A stretch of DNA of 64,000 nucleotides from Polluticoccus soli (GTDB lineage: Bacteria; Bacteroidota; Bacteroidia; Chitinophagales; Chitinophagaceae), in assembly GCF_029269745.1 (NCBI RefSeq), contig NZ_JARJHT010000001.1, forward strand, positions 1,054,001 to 1,118,000, read 5' to 3'. The position numbers and the translations under genes were made by a program. Shown piece by piece: positions 44,658 to 53,822 of this stretch. Within the stretch, counting starts at the first letter, position 1. Every line of letters starts with the position of its first letter. The notes beneath the pieces are model-generated. The model saw only the letters and a program-made list of their open reading frames with translations, was not told the origin of the DNA and searched no databases.

Positions 44658-45271
44658 CAGTTATCCTTCCACCGCCACAAATGCATACAGGCATAGGTGC
44701 GGTACGGTTTCCATTTTTCAGAGATCTTCAACATTTTTTCGCGCATGGCCTTTTTATCGGCCATATCCAGTTTGTACAGTTTGGCCATACCTTGTTGTAT
44801 GCCGAGGTCGTCTACAGCAAACACGTCCTCGCGCCCCAGGGCAAACATCAGCTGCATCTCCACGGTCCAGCGACCAACGCCCTTGATAGGCAACAAGAAC
44901 TCCATCACCTCTTCATCGCTCATGGCATACAGCTTTTTATCCTCCATACCGTGCACAATGGCATGTCGGGCTACATTTTGCACATAAGCTACTTTGGCGT
45001 TCGATAATCCAATGGCTCTCAGTTTTTCAGGCGCCATACCAACAATTTGCTGCGGCGTAGGTTCTTTGCCACCGTATAGTTCAAGAAAACGATGGTAGAT
45101 CACTTTGGCCACCTTCACTGACAATTGCTGGCTCATGATAGAAGCACAGAGGTGCAGGCAAAGGTTCTTTTTCTTTTTGAGTGCCAGTGGCTCAGCTGTC
45201 TTCAGCAGCTGAGCAAACTTTTTGTCTTTTGCCAGGTGTTCGACGTAAGGATGGGGCTTTTTGTCAGGCAT
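44657..45271 (-). CDS. AlkA-type DNA-3-methyladenine glycosylase
   Basis: A 204-residue HhH-GPD protein. The helix-hairpin-helix LLPIKGVGRWTVEMQLMF is followed by ALGREDVFAVDDLGIQQG, whose Asp pair supplies the catalytic Asp of this superfamily. There is no 4Fe-4S Cys cluster after it, which fits the AlkA/MPG2 type rather than endonuclease III. It should excise alkylated bases from DNA. It heads a unit with two secreted-repeat genes and tlpA, an association that probably reflects compact packing rather than shared function. Confidence 0.88.
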   Translation of the reverse strand: MPDKKPHPYVEHLAKDKKFAQLLKTAEPLALKKKKNLCLHLCASIMSQQLSVKVAKVIYHRFLELYGGKEPTPQQIVGMAPEKLRAIGLSNAKVAYVQNVARHAIVHGMEDKKLYAMSDEEVMEFLLPIKGVGRWTVEMQLMFALGREDVFAVDDLGIQQGMAKLYKLDMADKKAMREKMLKISEKWKPYRTYACMHLWRWKDN

Positions 45272-45651
45272 ATCCTAAAATTAGGCTATTTCATTCAATT
45301 AAAATTGTGTATATTTGTTATTGTAAATACCTTTCTCGTTCTGTCCTTGCGACCGAGGCATGGCGAAAACCGACCTGAAACCATGACACAATTTGCCAGA
45401 GGGCAATCAACACATGAAAACTATTATCCATACGAATTACAGTAGCAAAGTCGAGCCCAACTGGCTAATTATCAATGCTGTTACTGGAAAAAGTCAGCTT
45501 TCAGACCAACAAAATCGAACATTTCTCCTGCGACATTCACTAAAGCATTGTTGCAGAAGTCACTCCATCAAATTATCACGTCAACACAACCTTTCTGCAT
45601 TACCTTATTGTCGCCCGGGAACATTATATTTGTCCGCAATTTCAAAAACAC
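45272..45651. other. 380-bp intergenic region between the glycosylase gene and gcvT
   Basis: It holds two exact plus-strand -7 boxes, TATATTTG at 45310-45317 and at 45625-45632. The second is in place for gcvT, 19 bases before its ATG. The first is 334 bases upstream and implies a longer leader or a small untranslated RNA. A frame from 45414 (MKTIIHTNYSSKVEPNW) is open but has no convincing family and runs into gcvT out of frame, so I do not call it a gene. Confidence 0.45.
45625..45632 (+). promoter_or_regulatory. -7 box (TATATTTG) of gcvT
   Basis: Exact TAnnTTTG match 19 bases upstream of the gcvT ATG. Confidence 0.6.
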
Positions 45652-46737
45652 ATGAAGAATACACCTTTTACACAGAAACATATCGCACTGGGCGCCAAGA
45701 TGGCAGAATTTGCCGGTTACAACATGCCGATATCTTATGCCGGCATCAATGAGGAGCACCACACAGTGCGTATGAATGCAGGTGTATTCGACGTGAGCCA
45801 CATGGGCGAGTTCATCCTGAAAGGCCCTGATGCCCTGGACCTGATCCAGCGCGTTACCAGCAACGACGCCAGCAAACTGACTGATGGTAAGGCACAATAC
45901 TCTTGCCTGCCTAACGCTACCGGCGGTATCGTAGACGATCTGCTGGTATACTGCATTGAAGAGGGTAAGACCTATATGCTGGTAGTAAACGCCAGTAACA
46001 TCGAGAAAGACTGGAACTGGATCAGCAGCTTCAACACTAAAAATGTGGAGATGCACAACATATCGGACAAGACCGGCCTGCTGGCTGTACAAGGTCCTAA
46101 AGCCGTGCAGTACATGCAGCAGCTCACCGATATGGACATCACCAACCTCAAATACTACACTTTCGTAAAAGGCACTTTCGCCGGTGTACCTAACGTTATC
46201 GTGAGCGCTACCGGTTATACCGGTGCAGGTGGCGTTGAGATCTATTTCGAAGACAAAGACGGCGCTGGTGAAAAGATCTGGGACGAAGTGTTCCGCGTAG
46301 GTGGCCCTGCAGGCCTGAAACCTATCGGCCTAGGCGCCCGCGATACCCTCCGCCTCGAAATGGGTTATGCCCTGTACGGCAACGATATCGACGATACTAC
46401 CTCTCCGCTGGAAGCCGGCCTGGGCTGGATCACTAAGTTCACCAAAGACTTTACTGCACGCAACATACTCGAAGCCCAAAAAGCTGAAGGCATCAAGCGC
46501 AAGCTGGTTGGTATCGAAATGATCGACAAAGGAATTCCTCGCCACGGCTACAAGATCCAGAATGCAGAAGGCACAGAAATAGGTTATGTAACATCGGGCA
46601 CACAAGCGCCAAGCCTGGGCAAAGCCATCGGTACAGCTTACATCCGTAAAGACTTTGCATCAGAAGGCAGCGATGTGTTCATCATGATACGCGACAAAGC
46701 CGTAAAAGCGCAGGTAGTAAAAATACCTTTCGCCTAA
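45652..46737 (+). CDS. gcvT: Glycine cleavage system T protein (aminomethyltransferase)
   Basis: A 361-residue GcvT, the normal length. It has [34 protein letters not shown] near the N-terminus, the folate/metal region [19 protein letters not shown] with the catalytic Asp, [13 protein letters not shown], and [33 protein letters not shown]. It transfers the methylene group from the H-protein to tetrahydrofolate and releases ammonia. No gcvH or gcvP is nearby, which is usual in Bacteroidota. Its last four bases overlap the convergent membrane-protein gene. Confidence 0.96.
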   Translation: MKNTPFTQKHIALGAKMAEFAGYNMPISYAGINEEHHTVRMNAGVFDVSHMGEFILKGPDALDLIQRVTSNDASKLTDGKAQYSCLPNATGGIVDDLLVYCIEEGKTYMLVVNASNIEKDWNWISSFNTKNVEMHNISDKTGLLAVQGPKAVQYMQQLTDMDITNLKYYTFVKGTFAGVPNVIVSATGYTGAGGVEIYFEDKDGAGEKIWDEVFRVGGPAGLKPIGLGARDTLRLEMGYALYGNDIDDTTSPLEAGLGWITKFTKDFTARNILEAQKAEGIKRKLVGIEMIDKGIPRHGYKIQNAEGTEIGYVTSGTQAPSLGKAIGTAYIRKDFASEGSDVFIMIRDKAVKAQVVKIPFA

Positions 46738-48110
46738 GGCATGACCGTATAGGTCGCAAAACTGTCAGCAAATTTAAAGTAGCGCTTATCCAGTGAGTCG
46801 TAGGAATACGTACCCCACTGGGTAACAAAATCATAGGTGAGACTGGACCCCCAGCTCACCTCTTTTAATTTATCTGTAAAGATGATGGAAGCGGTACGGT
46901 TGCGCTCTTCTGTCGAGATCAGCCAGAACTCATAAGGCGTGGCCCACGACATGAGCAGCGTATCCATGGGTGCATGCTTTTCGCTGGCCATGATCTTCTT
47001 GCCCTCATTGGTCGCTACATAGTGGCGCAACCAGTTCACCCTTGTTGTGTACGACTTATGCGCAGCATAGATGCGTACCAGCCCGGTCACCGCGATCAAC
47101 CCAAAGAGCGCGTAAGCCAATGCTACCCTGCGCTGCAGCAAAGCCGGCAAAACATCAAAAGCCAGGGGCAACGCAAGGAAGAAGGCAAGTGGAGTATACA
47201 AGTTCTCGGTATAGAAATCGGGGATATTGGAATTCGGGTAAGAGACGTTTATGAGCAGCAGGTAGCCCAACATAGCCACCACAAACAAAGCCAGCTTCCC
47301 CCATTGTTTCGATTGGGTGTAAAGGGCGATGACAATAGCGCTGCCCAGAGGTATCCAATAATACCGGGTAAGGCAGTTGAGAATGAAGTTCTTGTTGGAG
47401 TGCAGGTTGATATAGTCGGGAAACAGGGTTTGAAAATGGCGTAGGTTCCCCATAGCGCCGGCATCATACGGTTCTTTGAGGAACAGGTTTTTGAACAACA
47501 GCACTGCTGCGTACACACCGCCAACCCAAAGCACGGTGCGAATAGAAACAGGTTCTTTGCTGTCCAGCCAGAAGAAGACCAGCATAAACCCTACGGGGAA
47601 GATCATAAGTGGGTGCGCAAAGGCGATAACCGGTATAAGCAGAACGATGAAGACAGCTGTTAACCAACGGTTCCTCGCGATCTCATAACGCCTTACCAGC
47701 GCCAGTAGAGGGAACAGAAGCACGGTCGCCTGGATCATCTCTGAAATAGTGAAGTAGAAGGTATGGGTAGCAAAGAGAACATGGAAGAGTAGCAGGCCAA
47801 TAGCTGCTTTGTAGTCTTTGAGCAGGCCACACACCAGGTAACACAACAAGTGGAAGATGACGATGTTCACCGAATAGGCCAGCATTACCTGCTTCAACGG
47901 CAGTGAAGCTTTCACAGCCAGGTAGGGGAAAAGTTCAATAGCTGCAGCTATGAACCGGTAATGAAAGATGGCAAACCCTTCTGTGGTGATGATCTCGAAC
48001 AGGTAATAAGCGTGGTCGAGAAACAGCAGGCGCTCTTTATAGAAACTGACAGAAAGCCAGAGCAGTATAATATATACTGCTATCCCTGTTATGAATATTT
48101 TCCTGAGCAT
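46734..48110 (-). CDS. Polytopic membrane protein, paralogue 2 (GT-C-like)
   Basis: A 458-residue protein, the same length as the product of 41052-42428. Matching segments include [20 protein letters not shown] against MMAYSVWAVLYHFVCYLLCG, and [33 protein letters not shown] against VPMDTLMMNWGTPYEFWMLSTIKYDTTASIVI. It has about ten membrane helices and a C-terminal tail. A GT-C-like glycosyltransferase role is possible but no donor-binding motif is certain. The two copies are separated by about 4.3 kb of unrelated genes. Confidence 0.72.
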   Translation of the reverse strand: MLRKIFITGIAVYIILLWLSVSFYKERLLFLDHAYYLFEIITTEGFAIFHYRFIAAAIELFPYLAVKASLPLKQVMLAYSVNIVIFHLLCYLVCGLLKDYKAAIGLLLFHVLFATHTFYFTISEMIQATVLLFPLLALVRRYEIARNRWLTAVFIVLLIPVIAFAHPLMIFPVGFMLVFFWLDSKEPVSIRTVLWVGGVYAAVLLFKNLFLKEPYDAGAMGNLRHFQTLFPDYINLHSNKNFILNCLTRYYWIPLGSAIVIALYTQSKQWGKLALFVVAMLGYLLLINVSYPNSNIPDFYTENLYTPLAFFLALPLAFDVLPALLQRRVALAYALFGLIAVTGLVRIYAAHKSYTTRVNWLRHYVATNEGKKIMASEKHAPMDTLLMSWATPYEFWLISTEERNRTASIIFTDKLKEVSWGSSLTYDFVTQWGTYSYDSLDKRYFKFADSFATYTVMP

Positions 48111-48258
48111 TCGGAGTGTCTGGCTTTGAGCGGGGTAAATATAGTTGATATGCGGGCGCTATCGTAATATCCTGTTTTATATACGCAGCCAGCGACTTGT
48201 TAGTATGACCGTAACCAAGTTTTTTTCTTTTCTTTGCAACCAAAATAGCCTTCCCGAC

Positions 48259-48969
48259 ATGCTGCCTAAGTACAACCGCGTATTGCTTAAATTATCTGGC
48301 GAATCCCTGATGGGTGACCGCACTTTTGGTATTGATCCCAAAATGCTGGAACAGTACGCCCTCGATATCAAAGCGATCACAGATATCGGTGTACAAGTGG
48401 CGATCGTTATTGGCGGCGGTAACATCTACCGCGGCATGAACGAGTCAGAGACCGGTATTGAGCGCGCTCAGGGAGACTATATGGGTATGCTGGCCACTGT
48501 TATTAATGGTATGGCGCTGCAAGCTTCGCTCGAGAAAGTAGGCGTCAAGACTCGTTTGCAGAGCGCGATCAAAATGGAGCAGGTGGCTGAACCTTACATC
48601 CGTCGCCGCGCTATCAGGCATCTGGAAAAGGGCCGGGTAGTGATCTTCGGTGCCGGTACTGGTAACCCATACTTTACGACTGATACTGCAGGGTCTCTGC
48701 GCGCCATCGAGATCAATGCAGATGTAATCCTGAAAGGCACCCGCGTAGACGGCATCTACACTGCTGATCCTGAAAAGGATAAAACAGCAACCAAGTTCAC
48801 AGAACTCAGCTTCTCTGAAGTAATCGGTAAAGGAGTGAAAGTGATGGACATGACTGCATTTACACTTTGCCAGGAGAACAATCTACCGATCATAGTATTC
48901 GATATGAATACAACGGGTAATCTGTTGAGCGTGGTAAGCGGCAATAAAGTTGGTACGCTGGTAAGTTAG
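48259..48969 (+). CDS. pyrH: UMP kinase
   Basis: About 236 residues from the ATG at 48259 ([19 protein letters not shown]), matching family length; the in-frame ATG at 48145 would add 38 residues with no homologue-like content. Motifs are [18 protein letters not shown], the long [35 protein letters not shown] segment and the uridylate-kinase-type [15 protein letters not shown]. It phosphorylates UMP with ATP and is essential for pyrimidine nucleotide supply. The ribosome recycling factor gene frr, often next to it, is not here. Confidence 0.95.
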   Translation: MLPKYNRVLLKLSGESLMGDRTFGIDPKMLEQYALDIKAITDIGVQVAIVIGGGNIYRGMNESETGIERAQGDYMGMLATVINGMALQASLEKVGVKTRLQSAIKMEQVAEPYIRRRAIRHLEKGRVVIFGAGTGNPYFTTDTAGSLRAIEINADVILKGTRVDGIYTADPEKDKTATKFTELSFSEVIGKGVKVMDMTAFTLCQENNLPIIVFDMNTTGNLLSVVSGNKVGTLVS

Positions 48970-50067
48970 TTATCTAAGGCGTTTCTTTTTGTTGCGCTCG
49001 TAGTCTTCAAAGATATACTGCCCAAGCCCATCGAGAGATGAGTAGAAGGCTTTGCCGCCATTTACTTCAGTGAAGGTTCTTACAAAACGCTGCAGGTACA
49101 TATCACTTGCTATCATAAACGTGATGACAGGTATCTTCAGCCGTTTAAGCTGGCCTGCAAGGTTCAGCGTACGGTTCAAGATCTTACTGTCAATACCAAA
49201 GCTGTTCTTGTAGTACTTATTACCAATCTTCAGACAAGTAGGTTTGCCATCAGTGATCATGAAGATCTGTTTGTTGGGATTCTTACGTCGCCTAAGGATA
49301 TCCATTGCCAACTCCAAGCCCGCTACGGTATTAGTGTGGTAGGGTCCAACTTGTAGGTATGGCAGGTCTTTCATCTCTATCTGCCAGGCATCATTGCCAA
49401 ACACTACGATGTCCAGTGTGTCCTTCGGATATCTGGTGGTGATCAGCTCACTTAATGCCATTGCCACTTTCTTCGCTGGTGTTATCCTGTCTTCACCATA
49501 CAGAATCATTGAGTGGGAGATATCAATCATCAAAACAGTAGAAGTCTGGGTTTTGAAGTCCATTTCAAAGATCTCCAGATCGTCTTGCTGCATATTGAAC
49601 TGTTCGATGCCGTGATTGACAAACGAGTTCCTGAGGCTACCTGTAAAGTCTATTGCTTCCAAAGCATCCCCAAATTCATATGGACGGGTTTCAGGATTTA
49701 TCTCATCGCCTTTACCACTCTTAAATGTATGATGGCTTCCTGTTTTAGTTTTCTTTAGCTTGCCAAATATCTCTTCCAGGGATTGCTTCCGAATCGTCTG
49801 TTCTGTTTTCGCAGTGATCTTAAAGCTTCCGTCAAGCTCGTCTTCGCTCAAATACCCCTGGGTTTTCAGATCTTCGATGAAATCGCCAATACCATACTCG
49901 TCGGATGACAGATCATATTCCCTGTCGAGTTGGGTCAACCAACTCAATGCCTCTGCCGCATCGCCATTGGTGTATTGCAACAACTCCATAAAAGTGCCAA
50001 ACAGCCGTTCAAACGGCGTCTTATTATTTTGCTCATCGCTGTACTCTGAAAAAACAAATCCTTTCAT
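48970..50067 (-). CDS. VWA-domain protein (CoxE/YeaD-type) without a visible MoxR partner
   Basis: A 365-residue cytosolic protein. The first 150 residues are helical (FERLFGTFMELLQYTNGDAAEALSWLTQLDREYDL ...). The C-terminal 200 form a von Willebrand A domain with MIDAS motif DISHS in STVLMIDISHSMILYG, then a Thr in HTNTVAGLEL and ITDGKPTCL. Such proteins usually pair with a MoxR-type AAA+ ATPase in metal insertion or complex assembly, but no ATPase gene is next to it. The gene ends right at the pyrH stop on the other strand. Confidence 0.82.
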   Translation of the reverse strand: MKGFVFSEYSDEQNNKTPFERLFGTFMELLQYTNGDAAEALSWLTQLDREYDLSSDEYGIGDFIEDLKTQGYLSEDELDGSFKITAKTEQTIRKQSLEEIFGKLKKTKTGSHHTFKSGKGDEINPETRPYEFGDALEAIDFTGSLRNSFVNHGIEQFNMQQDDLEIFEMDFKTQTSTVLMIDISHSMILYGEDRITPAKKVAMALSELITTRYPKDTLDIVVFGNDAWQIEMKDLPYLQVGPYHTNTVAGLELAMDILRRRKNPNKQIFMITDGKPTCLKIGNKYYKNSFGIDSKILNRTLNLAGQLKRLKIPVITFMIASDMYLQRFVRTFTEVNGGKAFYSSLDGLGQYIFEDYERNKKKRLR

Positions 50068-50209
50068 ACTGTACCTCTCCTAATCTAAAGTTACGATGGT
50101 TTTCAATGCTGTGCTCAAAGCTGATCAGATGGTGTGATCAGTTTTAGATATCGATATATAGTTTCTGATAAAATCGCGGTCATCACATATCTGTCCGAAA
50201 GAATTGGTC

Positions 50210-50217
50210 TATTTTTG
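50210..50217 (+). promoter_or_regulatory. -7 box (TATTTTTG) of idi
   Basis: Exact TAnnTTTG match only 4 bases before the ATG at 50222, suggesting a nearly leaderless transcript. Confidence 0.55.
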
Positions 50218-50221
50218 GCTT

Positions 50222-50752
50222 ATGCAACGGGATCAGGTAATAACCGTAAACGAACAAGACGAACAGGTTGGACTTCTGGACAAACTTGAGGCACATAAAA
50301 GCGGTGTATTACACCGGGCATTTTCCATATTTATCATCAATAAAAACAATGAGTTATTGTTGCAACAGCGCGCCGCAAATAAATATCACTCGCAAAACTT
50401 ATGGAGCAATACATGCTGTTCGCATCCTATGCCGAGGGAGGAAACAGTTGCTGCAGCTCACAGGAGACTGATGGAAGAAATGGGCTTTGACTGTGATCTC
50501 CAGTTCATGTTTACATTAAGATATTGCTCAGAAGTTGGCAATGACCTTACAGAAAACGAAATGGATCATGTATATGTTGGAAGGCATGATGGTCCGGTGA
50601 ACATTAATCCCGAAGAAGTACAGAACTACCGGTCCATCTCTATCGAAAATCTTTTGCTGGAAACGAAAGAACAGCCGCAAAGATTTACTGCATGGCTTCA
50701 TCTTGCACTTCCAAAATTCATTGACGAGTTGCAAAAGACAAAACTAAGCTAG
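50222..50752 (+). CDS. idi: Isopentenyl-diphosphate delta-isomerase, type I
   Basis: About 176 residues from the ATG at 50222. It is a Nudix-fold type I isomerase: HRAFSIFIINKNNELLLQQRA, the catalytic Cys and His in LWSNTCCSHPMPREE, Nudix-like AAHRRLMEEMGFDCDL, and the acidic motif ENEMDHVYVG. It interconverts isopentenyl and dimethylallyl diphosphate for isoprenoid synthesis. The -7 box at 50210-50217 lies after the earlier ATG at 50204, so the start at 50222 is preferred. Its last four bases overlap the convergent lipoprotein gene. Confidence 0.95.
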   Translation: MQRDQVITVNEQDEQVGLLDKLEAHKSGVLHRAFSIFIINKNNELLLQQRAANKYHSQNLWSNTCCSHPMPREETVAAAHRRLMEEMGFDCDLQFMFTLRYCSEVGNDLTENEMDHVYVGRHDGPVNINPEEVQNYRSISIENLLLETKEQPQRFTAWLHLALPKFIDELQKTKLS

Positions 50753-52185
50753 TCAGCCTCATAGCATCCAATATCAGGCACTCCTTTACGAGGCTTTCCA
50801 TCAAGGTCATCCGATATTGCAATTGATGTGCCCGCATTGATAAGAGGAGAACCGACTTGCAAATGAAAATCCCAATTGTTTTGATCAACAAATTTCGGGT
50901 CTTGATTGATCAGGCAATTCTTTTGTATTACATAGTCGGGTATAGCTTCTTTTTTTCGTAACACACAGTTCTCCAACGTTAAGTTGTATTTATACTTATC
51001 TACTTTATCGAAAAAAGCTTCATCTTCAAGTGAACCCCAGATAACGCAGTTACGAAGCACAGCATTCAGATCATCGGCCACGTATTGATTATTGCCGACA
51101 TCGAAATAGTTAAGTATAGCAAGAGCAGGTTCCTTCAGGTGATTGATCTTATCACTGTTAAAGACCACAAAATCGCAGTTGTTGATCTCATAATCGCCAC
51201 CCTGTACTATAGCCAGCGCCTGCGCGCCACAGGCATTAATCAGGCAATTTTCGGCTTTGAGTGATCCCTTAAAACTCAGGATACCATAACCGATAGAATT
51301 TTCAATTCTGGAATGAGTTATGGTCAATTGAAAACTATCGCCAACAAGTAGATCAGGCTCCAGCTGTATGGCGGAAGGTAATCCCGCTCCCGTATTGCTA
51401 CCACAGTTCTTTAGCACAGCGTAATGTATCTCATTCTTCACGCTATATTTTGTAAAGTATATTCCACCCCATTCGCCGGGATATCCTTCATATCCAAAAT
51501 AATCCCTGTCCAGGCGATCGCCCTGAAAAACGACACTGTCGGTTTTTGTGCCGAGTACTTTCAAACTTGCCCCTTTAAATACATACAATCTCGAATCGCC
51601 GTGCATATACACCCGGCATCCGGCAGGTATAGTTAGCACCTGATCAGTATCAACAGCGGCGCTGTGAATGATCACATATGGTTTCGTGTCATTCCATGTC
51701 TGTGTTTGTAATTCTTCCCCTACAATGTAATTCGCATCTTGTCCATAGGCTATTACCGGTATAGAAAAGTCCTTTCCATTCAAAGTTGCAATAAGCCTGT
51801 CTTCAATTACGAAGGGATTATTCTGATTCCTCGGATCAATCTTAACTGTAGCGAATACGTGAAAACTATCATTAGGCGCTACTTCAATGTTCGTTGACGA
51901 ATTACCTGGTTTGCCATCAATATTCAGGTGAAAAAACGAGGTATCACCTTTTTCAAGGCGAACCGAACTGATGTTTATCTTTTGATTTTGTGTATTAACG
52001 ATACGTACATCGACGGTAAAACTACCCATTGCCGTAAATACGGTATCAAAGGTCAGAGTGTCTACTGAAAACTTGAGGCTTCCCCCGCTATTAAGCATTT
52101 TTTCCTTCTTGCAAGCAGGCAAAAAAGAGATAGCGCTCAACAACAAAACAATCAGAATAGCAGGACGTATTCGAAACAAATTCAT
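50749..52185 (-). CDS. Right-handed parallel beta-helix lipoprotein
   Basis: About 478 residues from the ATG at 52185 (MNLFRIRPAILIVLLLSAISFLPAC, lipoprotein signal). An N-terminal beta-sandwich of about 120 residues is followed by a right-handed parallel beta-helix with repeated turns (IPAGCRVYMHGDSRLYVFKGASLKVLG, GIYFTKYSVKNEIHYAVLKNCG, LTITHSRIENSIGYGILSF, YEINNCDFVVFN, LENCVLRKKEAIPDY), ending DIGCYEAD. Such helices bind or cleave polysaccharides, but no catalytic site is identified. The protein is probably on the outer membrane. Confidence 0.8.
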   Translation of the reverse strand: MNLFRIRPAILIVLLLSAISFLPACKKEKMLNSGGSLKFSVDTLTFDTVFTAMGSFTVDVRIVNTQNQKINISSVRLEKGDTSFFHLNIDGKPGNSSTNIEVAPNDSFHVFATVKIDPRNQNNPFVIEDRLIATLNGKDFSIPVIAYGQDANYIVGEELQTQTWNDTKPYVIIHSAAVDTDQVLTIPAGCRVYMHGDSRLYVFKGASLKVLGTKTDSVVFQGDRLDRDYFGYEGYPGEWGGIYFTKYSVKNEIHYAVLKNCGSNTGAGLPSAIQLEPDLLVGDSFQLTITHSRIENSIGYGILSFKGSLKAENCLINACGAQALAIVQGGDYEINNCDFVVFNSDKINHLKEPALAILNYFDVGNNQYVADDLNAVLRNCVIWGSLEDEAFFDKVDKYKYNLTLENCVLRKKEAIPDYVIQKNCLINQDPKFVDQNNWDFHLQVGSPLINAGTSIAISDDLDGKPRKGVPDIGCYEAD

Positions 52186-52293
52186 TGTCTGTAAAGTTAA
52201 CGGAACGTATATAATAACGTGCGGGGGCAATAAATATTTTCATTGAGTTGATAATTATGCTTGTTCATGCTTTGCATTACGCAAGTCTGCCTC

Positions 52294-52301
52294 TATTTTT
52301 G
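52294..52301 (+). promoter_or_regulatory. -7 box (TATTTTTG)
   Basis: Exact TAnnTTTG match 6 bases before the SAM hydrolase ATG at 52308. Confidence 0.6.
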
Positions 52302-52307
52302 TTTTTT

Positions 52308-53099
52308 ATGGCAATTGTGAGTCTTCTTTCAGATTTCGGCCTCCAGGATGCATCAGTTGCGTCCATTAAAGCTATTCTGGCTCGCATACCTGAGATTCGA
52401 ATTATCGATATTTCCCATCTCCTTGAACCCTTCTATCTTCAACAAGCGGCCTATTTGTTAGGATCTAGCTACAGCTATTTCCCTGAAAGGACATGCCACC
52501 TGGTGTTTTTCGATACATTTTACGAAACGACACCCACATTAGTATTACTAGAAAAAGACAATCACTTTTTCCTGGCGCCAGACAATGGAATACTGCCACT
52601 CACATTTGGCCGGGAGCTGGGAACTGTGTGGAAATGTTTCGAGCTAGATACCACAAAGAACTTTAAAGACTGGGTGACAACTGCGGGAGAAATGGTGCAG
52701 GCTCTTGAAACTAAAACACCAATAGAATTAGGACTGCCGGAATATGAATTAAACAATGCACCACAACCGATATTACCCAAAATAGATGGCAATACTGTCG
52801 AATGTCATGTGATACACATTGACAGGTTTGAAAATGTTGTTTTAAACCTTACCCGGGAGCAATTCACAAAAATCGGGAGAAACAGACCTTTCCGCATCCA
52901 ATTCATGCGCGATGACGAGATCTCGCAAATAGACGACAGGTACAATGCAGTGCGAGAAGGGGAAAAACTGTGCCGGTTTAACGCTGCCGGCTTCCTTGAA
53001 ATTGCGATAAACAGGGGCAATGCCGCAAGTCTCCTTGGTCTAAAGCTTAGCAGGGAGCAACATGTTATGTATAATACAATCAAAATCGTATTCGAATGA
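52308..53099 (+). CDS. SAM hydrolase / halogenase-fold protein (DUF62)
   Basis: About 263 residues from the ATG at 52308 (MAIVSLLSDFGLQDASVASIKAIL); an in-frame ATG 20 codons upstream lies before the promoter box. The N-terminal SDFG motif, DISH at about residue 40, the APDNGILPL segment and the C-terminal FENVVLNL / NRGNAASLLGL match the DUF62 fold. Family members split S-adenosylmethionine to adenosine and methionine; only rare homologues are true fluorinases or chlorinases, so hydrolase activity is the default. It overlaps the next gene by 4 bases (ATGA). Confidence 0.88.
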   Translation: MAIVSLLSDFGLQDASVASIKAILARIPEIRIIDISHLLEPFYLQQAAYLLGSSYSYFPERTCHLVFFDTFYETTPTLVLLEKDNHFFLAPDNGILPLTFGRELGTVWKCFELDTTKNFKDWVTTAGEMVQALETKTPIELGLPEYELNNAPQPILPKIDGNTVECHVIHIDRFENVVLNLTREQFTKIGRNRPFRIQFMRDDEISQIDDRYNAVREGEKLCRFNAAGFLEIAINRGNAASLLGLKLSREQHVMYNTIKIVFE

Positions 53100-53392
53100 T
53101 AGTACGGATAGTGCAAATGACCTTTCAACCCGAAAATATTCCTTCATTCCTCGGGCTTTTCGAAGAACGTAAAATGATGATTCGGAATTTCGAAGGTTGT
53201 AAACACCTGGAACTATGGCAGGATGCGCATGCAAACAATGTGTTCTTCACGTATAGCATCTGGGAAAGCGAACAACATCTAGATCACTATCGCTTTTCAG
53301 AACTATTCAAAGACACCTGGGCGAGGACCAAGGCATTATTTGGAGAAAAAGCAAAAGCCTGGAGTGTAAACCAGAAAATTATACTGGATTAA
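53096..53392 (+). CDS. Antibiotic biosynthesis monooxygenase (ABM)-domain protein
   Basis: The 98-residue product is a single ferredoxin-like ABM domain: MIVRIVQMTFQPENIPSFLGLFEERKMMIRNFEGCKHLELWQDAHANNVFFTYSIWESEQHLDHYRFSELF. Such small dimeric proteins include quinol monooxygenases and haem-degrading enzymes, but many have no known activity. It is translationally coupled to the SAM hydrolase gene through an ATGA overlap. Confidence 0.85.
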   Translation: MIVRIVQMTFQPENIPSFLGLFEERKMMIRNFEGCKHLELWQDAHANNVFFTYSIWESEQHLDHYRFSELFKDTWARTKALFGEKAKAWSVNQKIILD

Positions 53393-53429
53393 AAGGAAGA
53401 GGGTTGATAAAATCAACCCTCTTCCTTTT
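53391..53429. terminator. Bidirectional terminator
   Basis: Perfect 18-bp inverted repeat (53391-53408 with 53412-53429) with a 3-base loop, A-rich on one side and T-rich on the other, between the ABM gene and the convergent HIT gene. Confidence 0.92.
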
Positions 53430-53822
53430 TTATAAATGCTGTAATATTTTTTGCCGAACGGTCTCGAATTGTTGCTCTGTTAACTTGAGCTTGGACTTTG
53501 TGAAATTTAGATCGTTGGATGAGCTTACAGGAACCAAGTGCATATGGGCATGTGGCACGTCAAGACCGATCACAGAGATGCCGCACCTATCACAATCAAA
53601 AGCGGTCTCTATAGCTTTTGCTATTGGTTTAGCGAAAATCAGCCATTCACTCAGCAACTCATCACTAACATCAAAAAATTTGTCGGTTTCTTGCTTAGGC
53701 ACCACCAGCACATGTCCTTCTCTTATCGGGAAAATATCGAGAAAGGCGAAAAAATGCTCATTCTCAGCAATCTTATAGGAAGGAATTTCTCCTTTGATGA
53801 TCTTAGTGAAAATACTCGCCAT
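53430..53822 (-). CDS. HIT-family nucleotide-binding protein
   Basis: The 130-residue product is a complete histidine-triad protein: FTKIIKGEIPSYKIAENEHFFAFLDIFPIREGHVLVVPKQETDKFFD and the triad VPHAHMHLVP (HxHxH). Family members hydrolyse nucleoside phosphoramidates or dinucleotides. It starts inside the greA stop codon (TGATG), so the two genes are translationally coupled. Confidence 0.92.
   Translation of the reverse strand: MASIFTKIIKGEIPSYKIAENEHFFAFLDIFPIREGHVLVVPKQETDKFFDVSDELLSEWLIFAKPIAKAIETAFDCDRCGISVIGLDVPHAHMHLVPVSSSNDLNFTKSKLKLTEQQFETVRQKILQHL

Noticed and set aside
45393-45752. Possible small protein gene starting MKTIIHTNYSSKVEPNW in the gcvT leader
   Set aside because: It has no recognised domain and runs into gcvT in another frame. 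A remnant of a peptide-maturation gene is only a vague resemblance, so I did not annotate a CDS.
52308-53099. Fluorinase or chlorinase
   Set aside because: The DUF62 fold is shared with far more common SAM hydrolases. Nothing in the sequence or neighbours points to halide chemistry.
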